NCBI GenBank assembly: GCA_905221605.1
Contig: CAJNDS010002652.1
Coordinates: 168,144 to 228,143 of the forward strand
Reading direction: 5' to 3'
DNA: 60,000 nt
Origin: Symbiodinium natans
Taxonomy: Eukaryota; Sar; Dinophyceae; Suessiales; Symbiodiniaceae
Shown here in pieces: positions 38,301 to 52,092 of this stretch. A program made the translations under genes and the position numbers. The notes beneath the pieces are model-generated. The model was not told the origin of the DNA. It saw only the letters and a list, made by a program, of their open reading frames with translations, and did not search any database. Within the stretch, counting starts at the first letter, position 1. The number at the start of each line of letters is the position of its first letter.

Positions 38301-40139
38301 TTGGCATTGCGCAGAAGTTGACGGCAACGTCCGTAGTTTCGGAAAAGCATTTTCACTCTCCGTCTCGACTGGTATGCCCTCGACGCAGGACGTGACAATC
38401 CTAAGCCCTGTCGAAACATATATTGAACATGATAAGCTCCTGGCTCTGTGATTTGCGAGGAAAAGTATTGCTGCAAAGCCGGCACGTAGTACCTTCTTGG
38501 TCAGGATGCCAAGTCGCAAATGGCCCCATAGCAAAACAATGGGTAGCGAATTGCCGAGATCAACAGCTTGATATACTGTAGATCGACTTAAAGAGCTAAT
38601 ACGTGTTTCGCGACGAAACATTCCCGGAACATGTTTAGAGTGTCTTATATTGCCGCCCGCCAGCCTAGTCACAAAAGGCGACTAGATGCGATCACGCAGT
38701 ATCCATAAAAGAAACGAGCATTCTCGTGTATTGAATGTATGAACAGTTGCAACAGCTTAGACGAATTTGTTTGTTCGAGATGCAAACTATGCATGATCTT
38801 CTCAGACATTTTCGGCCTGAACCCCAAAAGCGCGAGCCCTTGGAAACAGCACACTTACCTGTCTCTCACACAAACACGCGCCAGGGTCACGCTGCATGTA
38901 TAACACCCTCCAGCAACCTGGCAAGCTCAGACCACGAGCGGGTTGTCGAGATAGAGATGCAGGATTCGCAAGAAGTTTGAGGGTCTTTGTCTCGCCATAC
39001 AACACACTCAAAGTTCTTGCTGAGAAGAGAATGTGTTATTTATCGAGACACTCAAACTCCTTGCTAATCTTGGCATTTGTCATCTTTTTTGCCGGGAAGA
39101 CTGCCACTGTGGATTTGCAGGAGCCTCAGCAAGCGCTTCGATTCAAGCCTGGAAAGCATGAGATATCATGAGACAGCCTTCCTTGATGCCAGGTGACAGT
39201 GGTGGCAAGAAGTGATCGTCTTGGGACTCTCGTGCCTCCCAGATTGAAAACATTTGAAAAACATGAGATATTCAGGATCCAAACTCCAAAGAATGCCTGG
39301 GCTGGATTCAGCAGAAGCCTTAGTGTCAATGGACTCTGACATGAATTGAAAAAGCCAAAGCGGCTTTAATGTCTCTCTGAGCAAGAACTGCTTGTACCTC
39401 GTACCGCGTTATACTAGGCCGGGCTGTGCAGCTGTACACCGCATGTATCCAGTAGCTACATCATGCTACGGCCACGTCTAGAGTCTGTCCAAGCCCTTCA
39501 AGGTGCGCGCATTGAACGTGCCTCTGGAGACTGAGGCCAAATCAATCGGACCTGGAAAGCAGTTGCATCATGTTGGATCATGTTGCATCAGTTGCAAATA
39601 TGGCAAGCCAAACCTGGACCGATGGTAGGAAGCAGTACCGAGCATATCACATAGTTAGCAATCTCTGACTCAGATGCTGGCTCTTTGATATTGCCTCTTC
39701 AATGCCTTCTGCAAGGCCAGGCCTGCAGATTGAAACACTTAAAGTCTGGAACACGCTCCTTGCATTGGAAGCACTGAAATTGTCTCGAGCGTTTACAGTG
39801 TACTGAGTACGCGGCTGCTTCAAGACATCCTTTACCTGGTGCAAAGGCCACCCGCGCACCGGAAGACCTTCCCCCCAGCTCCAATTGTATCCCGGTTGCG
39901 ATGGCAGCTTGCTGTGAGATGGCGTAGAATTGCTCCCCGTCTGATGCCGTTGACAGGAAGACTACGCCAACGTCGGAGCCTTCAAATCAATGCATGTCCG
40001 TTCAAGTCTACAGTATTCCGCGCAGTGTCAGCCAACCACGGCGCGCTCAGCACTTTCTGCCTTCCAGAAAAGAGATGTACGCATAGGCGAATCCCTGCCA
40101 GGGCATTCGTCAAGCGAGGCTGCAGCACAATGCAAACTC
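32351..40139. other. Mostly unassigned; possible unrecognised exons
   Basis: No gene was recognised in this 7.8-kb stretch. Protein-like frames without identifiable domains are: plus 34743-35186 and 35187-35849; minus 36515-36745 (HDEHSMGTKLRLMLHNQ, MRPKKIRLIRLKPG); minus 37074-36808, which follows an AG|G site. Part of it may hold the 3' exons of MON1 (right side) or another minus-strand gene. No microsatellite over 40 bp is present. Confidence 0.35.
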
Positions 40140-41869
40140 GGAATGCCTTGTCGTTGTACTGGCTCATGCACACCGGCGTCCATGACTCGCCCGTCCGCAA
40201 CGAAGCTGATGACATGATGATGTTGATCACCATGCCTGCACTGGAAAGGGGGCTTTTGTTGACAGGTGCTTGGATGACAGCGCTAGGATTGCGGCCCAAG
40301 TCTAAAGCGTTGAGGCGGTACTGCCTCGAAGCCAGCTTTTGTGCATTCAATTTTTTGTGTTCGTCTTGCAGTGAGTTGAAAAGTGAAAACAGTCTGACTG
40401 GCACCTGTTCGAGACGGCACTGAGCACACGGTGCCCAGCCTTGCTGAGGTGTTCACACATGCGGGGAGCGAAAGTCAGGGAAGCCCGGAATACAGCAACC
40501 TCCTGTGAGTGGCAGGCCATCAAGAAGGCAAAAAGCACGTTCGGAAGTCTCGCTGACTTCAGCGCCTTCGTGTTACGTGCTCAGAAAGCATTTGGGCACA
40601 CAAGCCTCACTGAGGGGCACATGCCTCTGTTGCCATGTTGCGCAGAGCTGGAGCCAGTGGAAGTGCTTCAAAGCCCTCGCACTGCAAGAACATGTCCTGC
40701 GGACATGGATGCTCCGTGTCTCATGCCTCCCTGGGAAAGCAACCAATCCGCATTTCTTCGAACTGTGTTACTGGTTCAGTGCCTTGGGTTGGCCATCTGA
40801 GTTTCGGCCCCCGGCTCTCACTTTCGTTCATACGAGTACCTGGCGTCCTTGCAGGACTTGGCGCTTCCCATTCCCCATCTCAGGCTTTTGGCGTTTACTT
40901 CTGATATGGTTGTCCCTGTATTTGCAAGGCGCATAACACCAGAACATCCATAAGACTACCGATGAATGCACAGCCAGGCGCGTGTGTACTTTGGCGCATG
41001 CCCATGTAGTATTTTTCTATCGCAGGCACGTCGACCTGCGACGTCTGGCCAGGGCACCAAGAACAACAAAAACAACAATCACAGTCACGAAATCCTGCCG
41101 GCATAGACCCTAAACAGTCTAAGACCGTGCATGGAAGGCGGGAGTGCGATTTCGACCACGGAAAGGCATGAAAGAGCGTCCGCGCGAGACCGTGACTCAG
41201 GTCCGAGGCTCAACAACGACTGTTCTGGACATGCAAACGGGACCGAGAGCACCACCATTGGCAACAACATAAAATACCCTGTGAATGGACACACACAGCG
41301 AACAGAGTGCGATCTGTCATTGCCTGCTTCGGACCATGCCGACAAACCTCACCATGCGCGATGGCAACCCGAAGCCATGCCCACGGTGTAGGCAAGAGCG
41401 CGATTTTGGACCCACCCGAATGTTCCTTCTCCTCAATGTTGGAACCTCATAGTGTTGCTACACTGTTGGGAAAATCAAGGCGTAGCAGCTCCTGCACGCA
41501 CCATCGTATCATGCTGTTGACGACGTGCTCTGTTCCTGGACACAAACAGCGGAATTGAGAAAAACCAAACACTGCCAAACACCTTAAAACAATGGTGGGG
41601 CCTCCAAGCAGCCCTCTCATGTCATAGTTCGGCCGACTGACAAGAGTTCTTTCCTCGACAAGGCAATCTGATTTTGCAAGCCTGCTCACAAGACAGCATT
41701 CGTTGCACGAGCTAGCTGTAGTTTGTGGCCTTTTGAACAGACTTGACATGTAGCCTCCTCAACTCAACCTGAACTTTCTGGATTACTCTACCCATGAATA
41801 CCCATGATTGGTGCCAAAAACACTGCATTCCCAGATCAGAGCCCATCCGGGCCGAGCTCAAGGACCAAG

Positions 41870-41902
<33 letters not shown>

Positions 41903-43062
41903 TCGCACTTCCATCCCCGTGCCTTATTGGCCTTGCTTGGTACAGTCAGCAAACTCTGTTCGTTTTGCACACACAGGAGTAAACTATCAACGCTATAGCC
42001 CTAAGCATCAGGCAACATGTGCTGGTGACTGGACAAGCTACTCATGCTGAATCTGCCGCATCAACTAGGCACACTCTTACTCTGTTTTGCTCAAGACTGC
42101 TGCACGCGGAGCACTCGACAACTAAGGAAATGACGACATTCACCCACCACCCTTACAGAGCTCTATTCTGGACAGAGATTCTTAATCCCTGATGTGAGCC
42201 GGCAGCAGCTGCTGTGCCGGCAGCATGGCGACTAAATATCATAGCACGTGAAGGCAGCAGACGTGCGCTTTCATCCGAGCGCACACACGAACACTTATCC
42301 CACCAAGAATAAAGGGCATGCATGTCACTTCGAGCTGACTCGCCTTGAAAGACAATAGCCTGGCTGCTTTCATTCCCTCCAAGCATCGATTCCTGCCGTG
42401 AGGATCGTTATGATTTGCATGTGGACTCGCCTCAGAATGAAGTTCGTAGACACTCATGCCAGGCTCGAAGGGTCCTGTAGCTGTTGGGGACCCCGGCTCC
42501 AAGAGACACATCATGTCACCGTGGAGATCGCCGGCGCAAGAGATGCAGACCAGCCTGGTCCAAACCCGGCATGGCAATACATTGAGATGCACCTGGCAGA
42601 GTTGACACAACTGGAGAGCGAACCACAAGGGCCCTTTCTCCAGAAAGGCGAAGATGTGCTCGCCCGCAGTCATGTACCTGCAGAGCTTCTGAGCTTTGGC
42701 CTCTGTCGGATGAAATTTGTGAAGGAAATTGAGCGACAGCTACGCCTCAAGCAATCTGCGGCGGCGCCGTCACAAAAGAAGAACTTTGCCATCTTGGACC
42801 TGAACACAAAGGCCAGTGCTCGTTGACAGGGTAGCTTGGCAACATTTTTCAATCGCACAGGGGAAGGCCCCCTAAGATCAGCTTTCGGCACAATGGCTGA
42901 CAGTGCTCCTGTTGTTCCACTCAGACCATCCTCAGAGGACTACGGTGATTGTTCGCATCTTTCGTCTGCAGTGGGGATCTCTCTGCTGTGTGCACCCCAC
43001 CTCCTCACCGTAGCGCGTGTACACGGGCTTTCCACTGTAGGTAAACACCTGCACTTTACAAT
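40140..43062 (-). CDS. MON1: MON1 (vacuolar fusion protein), partial exon set
   Basis: Mon1 pairs with Ccz1 as guanine-nucleotide exchange factor for Rab7 in endosome-to-vacuole maturation. Five blocks in family order are seen on the minus strand: VFTYSGKPVYTRYGEE (43045-42998, after an AG|G site), DGLSGTTGALSAIV joined to it through a GT...AG|G intron (near 42925), TAGEHIFAFLEKGPLWFALQ (about 42676-42610), RPNYDMRGLLGGP (about 41640-41595), and SSASLRTGESWTPVCMSQYN (about 40230-40165). These match the longin-type core and the conserved ESWTPIC block of Mon1. First and last exons were not found, and introns here are longer than in CK2 alpha. Confidence in the family is good, in the boundaries low. 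Confidence 0.78.
41873..41900. repeat. C-homopolymer run within the MON1 locus
   Basis: About 28 consecutive C bases, probably in an intron. Length is likely unreliable in any assembly. Confidence 0.9.
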
Positions 43063-45599
43063 GCAATGGCCGCACAGTGCTGCAGGCTAGCCGAGAACTC
43101 CACCAAAACATGGCGCTTGTGGAAGTACCTGCAGTCACATATGATGCGTTTCGGCAAGTGAACAAGAACGAAGCTTCAGTCGTTTCGGGGTGCGTGCCAC
43201 TCCTTCATCTCATCTGTCTGATCCCGGCATTTCTTGTACGAACGGCGCCAAATCCTGTGGCACCTGCTCCCAGCATTTTTTCGCAAATCGTCAAAACACT
43301 TTCGAGCCTCATGAAGCCTCATGAAGCCTCTGGTCTCGCTCTGCCTGCAACCCTGAGGCATGGACCCATCACCTGGAGGCGCCAGCGAAGGCACTACTCG
43401 GGCGTGCCCTGCTCCTTCAGAGTGCCTCACAAATTTACCAAACAGCGAACAATATCGCGGACTTCTGCTCTGAACGACTGCATTTCTGACAAATGCTAAT
43501 GGACCCAGAACATTTCGAGGAGCAATTCCGGGCAATCGTCAGTTCTGGTCAACTGCATTGCTCAAGGTTGCTGTCGGCACATGTGGCAAGCTTCAACCAG
43601 ATTAGAATGCAGTCGAAGTTGCGGAACAACTGCAGACTGTTTGTTAAGTTGAAGGACCTATCGTGCGGTGCATCAGTTGTGGCAGGTGTTGCCTTGAGTT
43701 CTTGTCTGAGACTTCGCTGGTAACCTGCAGCGAACCCCACGGTCAATGACACTCGATGCAAAAGCACGTGAACTTGTCAAAGCCAAACAAGCAAAAGCAA
43801 AAACATGTCAAAGCCTGGTTCGCTTCGCCACCTTTCACAGATGTGCCGCCGCTCAGAGCGTCCTCCAGTCAACACAAACCCTACGCCGCCATTCTTGTGA
43901 GTGCACGCCAATGCTGTCCGGTCCGACAGGCAACCACAATGCGTCAAGGTGAAGCATTTCGAACTGATTTAGGTTTTTTACTAGACGAGATCTTCTAGAC
44001 CACTCTGCACAAAATTCCCTATACATAAAGTGCACCCGCAAGGAGAAGGCAAACAAATCTTTCTTCATATGGGTATGACAACATCAGAAGGCCATGGACA
44101 GTGCTACAGAATGCTGCACCCAACACACACGAGCACAAGCAGGATCCTGGTCCGAAGCATTAGGAGAAGCTTCCTGCCGCACCACAGAACATAGCGAAAA
44201 ATCGTGATGCCCTCCAACAGTCAATCCACCTGCGTCTCATCTGGCTTTGGAACTTGCTCGGGGCCCAAACCTGGGCTTAGGACCAGCTGACCATGACGGA
44301 GTAGTCCCTATTGTGGAACTGTTGAAGACTACTGTCCGACTGTCCTGCTGCCATGGAGCTGCCCCCCTCCATGCATGAAAACCCGCATCAGTGCCAGGCC
44401 AGCACCAAGGCTGCTCGCTACAGGCTTTCAAGGATTCTTAACAAAGCTATGAGAACGTTTGTGTAGGGCCTGCAACTCAAACCCTTGCCCTTGGGCCAAA
44501 GATCACACTTCCCCGACGCGATGCACAGCCATGCACATGAAATCAAAGCACAGGAGCCCATCGCGATAGCGCTTTTGCCCAGCTCCACACGCCCCTTCCA
44601 TCTAAGATGTCTAAGTTTCAGAACCACTGAGGCATAACACAACAATCACGATCGAAGCTTTGCTGAGTGTCGTGCTGATTTTGGTCAACTTCAAGCCTGG
44701 GTGGTGGGGGCCTCATGCTTCGGGCTCAGTAGCGGTGGTTCGCATTGAGCTTCGGCGCCTGAAAACCACAATGCACAGTACATTGTTACTAGTAGTACAT
44801 CAAACCCGTGAAAGCCACAAAAATTGCGGCTTACGCTGCCGTCATTCAGTTCCTCAACCGACATAGTTCATCTGGGACTCATTTAGCACCCGCACAAAAT
44901 TTGGCATCAGTGACAGTACAGCTGTGCTAGACGTCCTGGGTTACTGCTCGCATGACCAGGACATAGAACTAGATATTGAAGCTGCAGAGCCTATGCCTTC
45001 CAAGATGTTAAGTCGCATCTCATGCATCTTCAGCTGTAGCGTGCTACGCAAGGAGACTTCAATCGCTTTGTGCTCCAGCAGACATCCCAACACTCACCTC
45101 TAGCTGGTTGTTTTGTGTGTCTTGTTGGCTTCGCTCGCGGGTCTGGGGTCGTGCTCGGATGAATCGGATGTGTTGGGCAACGCCAGCTGCTGATGTCACT
45201 TCATTTGGCTGCGAGCGCAAACAAAGAGACGGTCAAAACCTCATGTCCGAACGGGCAACGGATCATCGATGCGACATGGTTGGAATGAGGACAGCCAAAC
45301 GAAAAGCAACTGAACCTTTTCGGGCTGGCACGCTACGGCACTTGCACATTCCGAATGATCGCACGCAACACCATCATATCATGTTGCCCTGAGGGCTACG
45401 AGTACCACGCCTTAACACCATAAGCAGGCATGACTTCTGTATGCACTTGCTGCCTTCCAGTTGAGCGGATGCGTCTCCGGAGTCGCGTTGGGGTCCTTGT
45501 CCGCAGAGATGCTCAAGCACCAAACACGCCAAAAACCAGGCCGAACTTCAGCTTCAGCAGTCCAAGCAACTTCGGACTAAGGTGGCTTGGCATGATGCA
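43063..45599. other. No gene recognised between PRL1 and MON1
   Basis: Should hold the MON1 5' exons and the PRL1 3' end, but no further exon of either was identified. A 5-aa-level match was not accepted. No repeats over 40 bp were seen. Confidence 0.35.
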
Positions 45600-48500
45600 C
45601 GGGCGCAAGCCGTCTCCTCTCTGTAGATTTTGACCGTCTTGTCACACTCTGCTGTCAGCAGGCGACTGCCACTCTGGTCCAGCCTTGCACAAGAGCATCG
45701 GATCACATCTGCCATATCTTTGCTTGCAAACAGATGTTCGCATCGGAAAAGCTCCAAGCGCCATATCAAAGATTGCGTTTTCGGCACCTGACGCACGACA
45801 TCGCTTTGCACTAGCAAGTCTTGAGAACCAGATCCAGTCAGAACATCAAATAACACCAACTTAGAAGTGATATCCTTTGACCTCATTTCGTCAATGCTTA
45901 TGATCCCTAGGTCAAGCCTACGGGCCTCACGTGGCCTAAGAGCTGAAAATTGGCTGTAAGAGAATGTCACCACCAAGCTCCGAACTCATGCTGCCAGGCT
46001 GAGGTATAGCCTTGCGCAGTTGCATGTTGCTTCTCATCAGGGATGAAGCTCGTGATCAGCCGCATTAGTCGTCCGGATCCATCTAGCGCACCTCCAAGCT
46101 CTGAAACTTGTGGCCACTTCTCCAGTCCTGCGCAGGCTTTCTTTGCAAGACGTAATAGTGGCAGCGCATGCATGGAGCAGCATCTGTCCCAAAAATGGAG
46201 ATAGCCGTTGTCTGTCCCACCAATCAGCTGCGATGAGCCCTGCTGCCCCTCACGTATCGTGCAACCTGTCATCAAGCACTGCTCTAAACAAGCACAGCGC
46301 CAAAGACAGAGGAATTGCGCTACACTTTGAATGCCCCCGTGCAGAAACTCAACTCGGAGCTTTTGAGGTTTGCTTTGTAACGTGACATCACCGCGAAGAT
46401 GGTGCTGCAAAGAGGTCCAAGACAACGAAGATGCACACCAAACTAGAAAATTATTTTACTTCGAACATCCCCACCCTCTCTTGGTAGAGATACTCTGCGG
46501 TTGGGCACTCCGGGACACTCTGGGGTTGGGGAGACTCTGGGGCTGGGCACTCCGGGACACTTTGGGGTTGGGCACTCCAGGAGACTCTGGGGTTGGGCAC
46601 TCCAGGGAGAATGGGGACACTCGGGTTGGGCACTCCAGGGAGACTTTGGGGCTGAGGAATTTTTTTTGGGGGGGGACTCCAAAAAAATATCTGGCGTAGG
46701 GCACTCCAGGGAGACTCTGGGGCTGGGCACTTCGGGGACACTCTGGGACACTCTAGGGTTGGGCACTCCAGGGACACTTTGGGGTTGAGGAGTAGACCGG
46801 GCGAGGAGAAGAGTTCCGGGCGAGGAGAGTTCCGGGCGAGGAGAAAAGGAGAAGAGTTGAGTAAAATCAAACAACCCCACACGAACAAGAAAAAAATAAG
46901 TAACGACATGTGTGCCAGCGGCGTCATCGAGAGCTGAAAGACCTACCTGCACGACATCAAGCTCAAATCAGAGCTTTTGACACAGTCAGACCTCGCCATC
47001 TTCATCGTCACCTTGTTCATCATCGCCATCCTCATCCTTCCCTATTTTTCACGCACTGGCCATAGTGGAACGATGTTGAACGACTTGAACACCAAACGAA
47101 CAAAGACGAGAATAGACCAGCGGCTCGCAGTGGGTATATAGGCCATAGTGTGTTCAGCAGGGCGTATGACTCAGGATTGTAAGAACCTGACACTGCACTG
47201 CGAAAGCAAACTTGACAGGGTCACAATTCACAATCGCGTTGTGGCCCTGGATGTTGCGCTCAAATGCCCCTTTAGGGCACTTCCACACCTGCATCATGCT
47301 AGAAAGCAAGGTCGAAATGATTGGCATTGAGCTCAGACCTTGTTGTTGTCTGACGAACATGAGACGAAGGTGTACTCTAGCGGGTGGATCGCCAAGGCTC
47401 GTATGCTCTTCCTCGATACCCAGACATTGAGCAGTGAACACAGCAGACACTGCATGGGCTGCATGGGCCGCGGCTTGTGGTTGGTCAAAGTGACCTTGAA
47501 AGTGAAACTCTGTGTGAAAGCATGCACGTGGATAGGCATTTTGAAATATCTTGGGTAGCAACCGAGCACTTGCCGGCTGCCAGATCCCAAAGTCGCACCT
47601 CTACATCGATCATCATGCGGCATGGACAAACGTGGTTCAAATTCTGCCATATGAGCCCGGATGAGTCCGGAACCATTCTGTCCATCGAGCCGCTAATGAA
47701 CTGGGGCTCGGCGGCCTGATACAATGAATTCAGACAAGTCGAATGTGTGCGAAACATCCTGGTCATGAACGTGGCCTGAGAGGTCAACGAGCAAATGGCA
47801 TTGGTATGGCCGGTGAAGACAAAAATACCCGTCTTCGTTCGCATGTCCCATATGCGAACTGAGCCATCTCGTCCGCCTTCCCGGAAAGGAAAGTCAAGCC
47901 ATGCAGCTCGTACATAAGCCATGTTCTTGGTCTCCAGTCACAATGTTCGGTGGCCAAGCTTGACCTCAAAAGCCTAGCAAGAGAGTGCGCACCTGTCGCC
48001 AGGACGTTCAGAGTGGGGTGTAAAACCAGGCAATACACCTCGGATAAATCGACGAGAAAAGATGGGTGTGGTTTGCGAAGCGAAACGACATGATGAGTGA
48101 AGCTGAGCGAAGGCGAAGGCTGAGGCGATTGCTCCACTCAGGTGCCCATGATAGTTGCGAATTACCTGGCAACGGTCAGAAGTAGCGCAACAAAACACAA
48201 CACACAGCATCGATATCTTCAGCATGGCCCGCCATGTTTTGCTCCAGGTCCCAGCACTTGACTTCGCAGTCTTCGGACGCGCTGAAGAGGTACGGATGCC
48301 TGCAGCAACGTTATGAAGATTTTCGAAATCAACGCTTGCTGGCACGACCCTCCACAAGCTCAACACTGCCTGTCAGAAATTGCCACAGCACGGACTGTGC
48401 TGACATGCCCAGTCAACGACAACTTCAGCCTGTCGGTGCTGGCACCGCTTCCAACAGATTCCAACGCAACATCAGCACCTGGCTACAATCGGCTCAGAAC

Positions 48501-48723
48501 GGTACGTGCCGCTGGCCAAGTCCCAGATCTTTATGAGGCGGTCATTGCCAGAGGATGCGAACCTGAGGGCAAGAACCGCAACAACATTGAGAAGGCAAAC
48601 TTCCCATTCCACGCTGACCACCTGAGCAATCCGCCACTCATTTGTCGGATCCACTGCAACTGTCCGCACCCAACCTTCATGGCCAGACCTTAAGACGGCT
48701 CGAAGCGCACACACACACACACA

Positions 48724-48755
<32 letters not shown>

Positions 48756-51700
48756 GCACAATACACACACACATACAAAAATCACCCTGATACCGTGCCC
48801 CCCTGCAATGAAACAATCTTTGAAGCTGCACAGACCAAGAGGTATCCTATATCTCAAGGTGGCCACACACACCCACGCGCCGGCACAGAGAGTGCCAAAC
48901 TGCATTCAACGATTCAACTCTTCAGCCTTTAAGGGTGACATGGACATTTCGATGGACGAGGTTGGCCAGATCTTCAACGAGAAAGCTCAGTACGATCAGG
49001 AGGCACCTGAGCCTGAGGTCGAGATGATAACGAATACCAAACTCCATTCAACTTAGATCAAAAACAAAGATGGCATTTCCACGGTGAAGACCTGTTCGTA
49101 TTTCAGCGGAAGGGATCAATCCCATGTGAGAATTCCATGTTCATCGATCCAGAATGTATTGCAAACATGTTTAGCAGAAGACGACCTTGATCTAGAGCTT
49201 GTAGAAAGTGGCAAGCTGCAGTGTCTCCAGGCTGGCTATGTTTGGAAGGAAACACAAACTGGAAGCGTGTGCAAGAGGCCCTCAACATCTTTTTCAAGAG
49301 CAGGACAATCGCTTTGGTCGGCCATCTCGCACGCACCTTTTGATGAGTGATGGTTTCGGTCTTCATCCGTACTATGTGAAAAAGAAGCTCTAGACGGTCG
49401 TCCCGGACTACCGTCTAGAGTCTAGAGCCTGGCCCGTGGTTCCGTCTTTACAGAGCATAATCTGTGTTCGTGTAAGAGACCTGTCTGCGCCATAGACCTC
49501 GCACGCAGACTGCTTGCGCTAGCCAGACAGGCTTGACATCGAGAGTCTGGAAGCAAAAGGGCGGTTGTGTGCCAGTGAAAGCAGTGGAACAAGTTGGCGA
49601 CCGATACCACAGCTCGACAGAATCTGCGCCCCATGCAAGTGTCGTGCAAGTTACTGAGATGCCATTACAAGCATGCATGGCCAAAAAAAACAAACACCCA
49701 ACGGGCTGAAGGTTTTACCTGACGTTCGCATTGTCAAGCTTCAGATTCTAGTAGGAATGCTCAAAGTTGGGGCGGAAACCATGATAGACATACCGGAAGG
49801 AAAACTGAAGATCGTAGAGCCAACGCTCTGGGCTTCAAGAAAGGCGCCATCCTATCCCAGAAAGTACTGGACCGAGGCCACCCACACGTGCCCGCCATGC
49901 TCACCCAGACCTTGTCGAGGATACTCCCAGTCTTTCTTTCCGTCTCTCTCACCTTGACCCCGTGACGGGCCATGCGACACCCAACTTGACGAGGATTCTC
50001 GTCGTCCGGAGGCAGCGGAGGTTCGGGAAGGAGGGTAGAGAACACCCAACAAAAAACAGAGAGCCCCTTATGAACTAGCACTAGAGCTCTTTTTGGTGTT
50101 GCTTTGACATGAGAACAGACGCCTCGCCCATTGGCTTCATGCCAGAAATCACGCCGAGGATTGAGTGTCAAACATCACCCGCATAAGCTTCCATGGCGGA
50201 TGCCAGATAGGCTTCGGAATCTCGGGGCGTTCACGTAGAGGTCTCACCTGATCACAAGCAAAGCTGACGTGCCAGTACAATTGCAGTTGCTGTGGCGTCA
50301 GAGTGGCCTGCCTGTATTTGCGTCGATGGGTCTGCTGGAGCTTTTGGCGCAAATGGCACGACCTGCGCTGCAGGCACTTTACCTCGAAGCGTACCTCTCA
50401 AGACGACAGTGCAAACAGGCAAGGCGAGCTGGTCCCACAGTGGGACCTTGCCCGGGCTTCTCACCATCCTTGCTGTCTCTCATGAATCATGATTGTCAGG
50501 CTGGGCATTCTAAGGCCCAAGACACGAACGAAAGCAAACTTGATAAGCAAGTCGGAGCGACAGTGATCATTTGCGTGATCGCAGATGGCAGTGCCTGCGC
50601 AATAGCAGAGCTGAGAAAGAGAGAGACAGAGTAGCCCAAGAATGTGTTGGTGAACGTGCCTCCTGAGTGGCATCATCGATCCCAGCCCGTAGAAATGGCA
50701 AACTCAAAGCTGTCACACTCTGTTCGCTCTTGCAATGACCTATTTCACGACTGGGGCACAAACGCCGTCGCACTCTCGTCTGTAACTTGCTCTGGCACAT
50801 CCCGAATGTGTTGGTACCTTGCATAACCACGCACAAATACACCAGGAACTGGCCGCCCCGATCTGTGTCTTGTAATTGCATGTACTCATCATGTGAACCT
50901 GTTGACCCAGTTAGTCTCCGAGAAGAAGCAGGTTCTGAGAAGAACCCTGAGTATATTCCGGCCTCTGGGATGGGCAAACCCCGTCTCTCAAAATCTGGGT
51001 TAGGGCTTGACACCTCAAATCTGTCAGCATTTGACTTCCCTCGACGAGGTTACTCAGATAGTGGACTGCAATGGCTGGCTTTAGCGCATCCTTATCAGGT
51101 TCCGCTGGTTTTTCCGCTGGCCTTGGGTGTTACGAAGGCTTTCCACACAGAATGTGATCCCCAGTCCCAGTCCCCAAACGTGCGACTGGAGACTTCATGA
51201 CATTTTCCTTCAAAGGTATGTGGAACACGGCTCCAGCGTGCCGGAACAGGGAACGGCCAGTTTCCTCACAAGGCCTCATGAATCCTCATGAGCATGTAGT
51301 GGCGGACATGCTAGGCAACAGTGGCCCGTACACAAGGCAATCTGTCTGCACAAGCTCCTCTCTGCGGCTCAAGACGGCATGCAGCAAGTTGCGAGTGTGG
51401 CAGTGGAGCTTCAAAGGGTTTGGGGACCTTGCTTGGATGGCAGTGAAACGATGGAAGGCAAACAAAACGGCAAGAAAGTTACTGCGGAGCGAAGTAGCCC
51501 TGCAGCCCGCTCAGACAGAAGCTGTCAGTCCGTTGTAGGGGAAAGTAAACGAGGGTGCAGTGCATGCACGCAGCGAAGCAAATCTCAAGCCTCCGGGGAC
51601 AAGCTGCAACTGTACATCGGTGATTACGGATGAAAGGTTTTCCTCACTTCAAGTAAACCAGTCGTAGGGGGAGGCAGGTGCAGGCGGCTGCGACGTGCCC

Positions 51701-52092
51701 CAGAGTCGGACGGACCACGAACGGATGGAGCCACAAAAGCACAAGCAATGACAAGAGAAGCCTCACTGTGAGGCGAGTCCAAAGCTGCAACGTGTAGGAA
51801 ATTAGGCTTGGAGCCACATCTAGCAGAATCTAACAGTCTTGTGCTGGACTGGTGGCAAAAGGCACGGACGCAACAGGTGCCTACAAGGAATGCGTTACGG
51901 AACCTGCACACCGCAAGAGAGGTCACTCGTCGTGCATTTTCAAGCGTAGCAAAGCCGCGGTGCCCCGGGAATCCTGCTCAGGTGCATGTATATCACGATT
52001 TTGCCTTGGAAGATCTGCAAGACTGACCTCCACGCGCTTCAACTCCTCGTTCCCCGCGAACAGATCATGTGTTCTTTTTAAAGATTTCCTGC
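45600..52092 (-). CDS. PRL1 (PLRG1): PRL1/PLRG1 (Prp46-like) spliceosomal WD40 protein, multi-exon
   Basis: Pleiotropic regulator 1 is a WD40 component of the Prp19/NTC spliceosome complex. The N-terminal exon (about 52090-52030) encodes [19 protein letters not shown]; an exon ending at 50174 encodes [13 protein letters not shown]. Exons then followed base by base: 48688-48635, 48562-48506, 48429-48367, 48299-48233, 48165-48133, 48038-47993, 47876-47776, 47715-47674, 47598-47563, 47494-47475, 47411-47339, and from 47288. They join in frame to [70 protein letters not shown] and so on, in PRL1 order. Later blocks are [14 protein letters not shown] (about 46230-46185) and [20 protein letters not shown] (about 45690-45625). 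First exon, stop and some intermediate exons are unresolved. Confidence 0.92.
46449..46883 (-). repeat. Dispersed repeat family, copy 2, inside a PRL1 intron
   Basis: Inverted relative to 28194-28617, with the same ends and the same internal GAGTGCCCAACCCCAGAGT-type units, slightly more of them. It lies between PRL1 exons at about 47215 and 46235, so it is intronic and on the gene's own strand. Proline/serine-rich frames across it ([10 protein letters not shown]-type) are not host genes. Confidence 0.85.
48705..48775. repeat. (CA)n microsatellite in the large PRL1 intron
   Basis: About 70 bp of CA/ACAC with few interruptions, ending some 17 bp upstream (in transcript sense) of the AG|G acceptor at 48689/48688, within the 1485-bp intron 50173-48689. 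In the transcript it is a UG repeat beside a 3' splice site. Confidence 0.9.

Noticed and set aside
46443-46952. Proline/serine-rich frames on the minus strand
   Set aside because: Encoded by the dispersed minisatellite repeat, seen identically at 28194-28617, and lying in a PRL1 intron.
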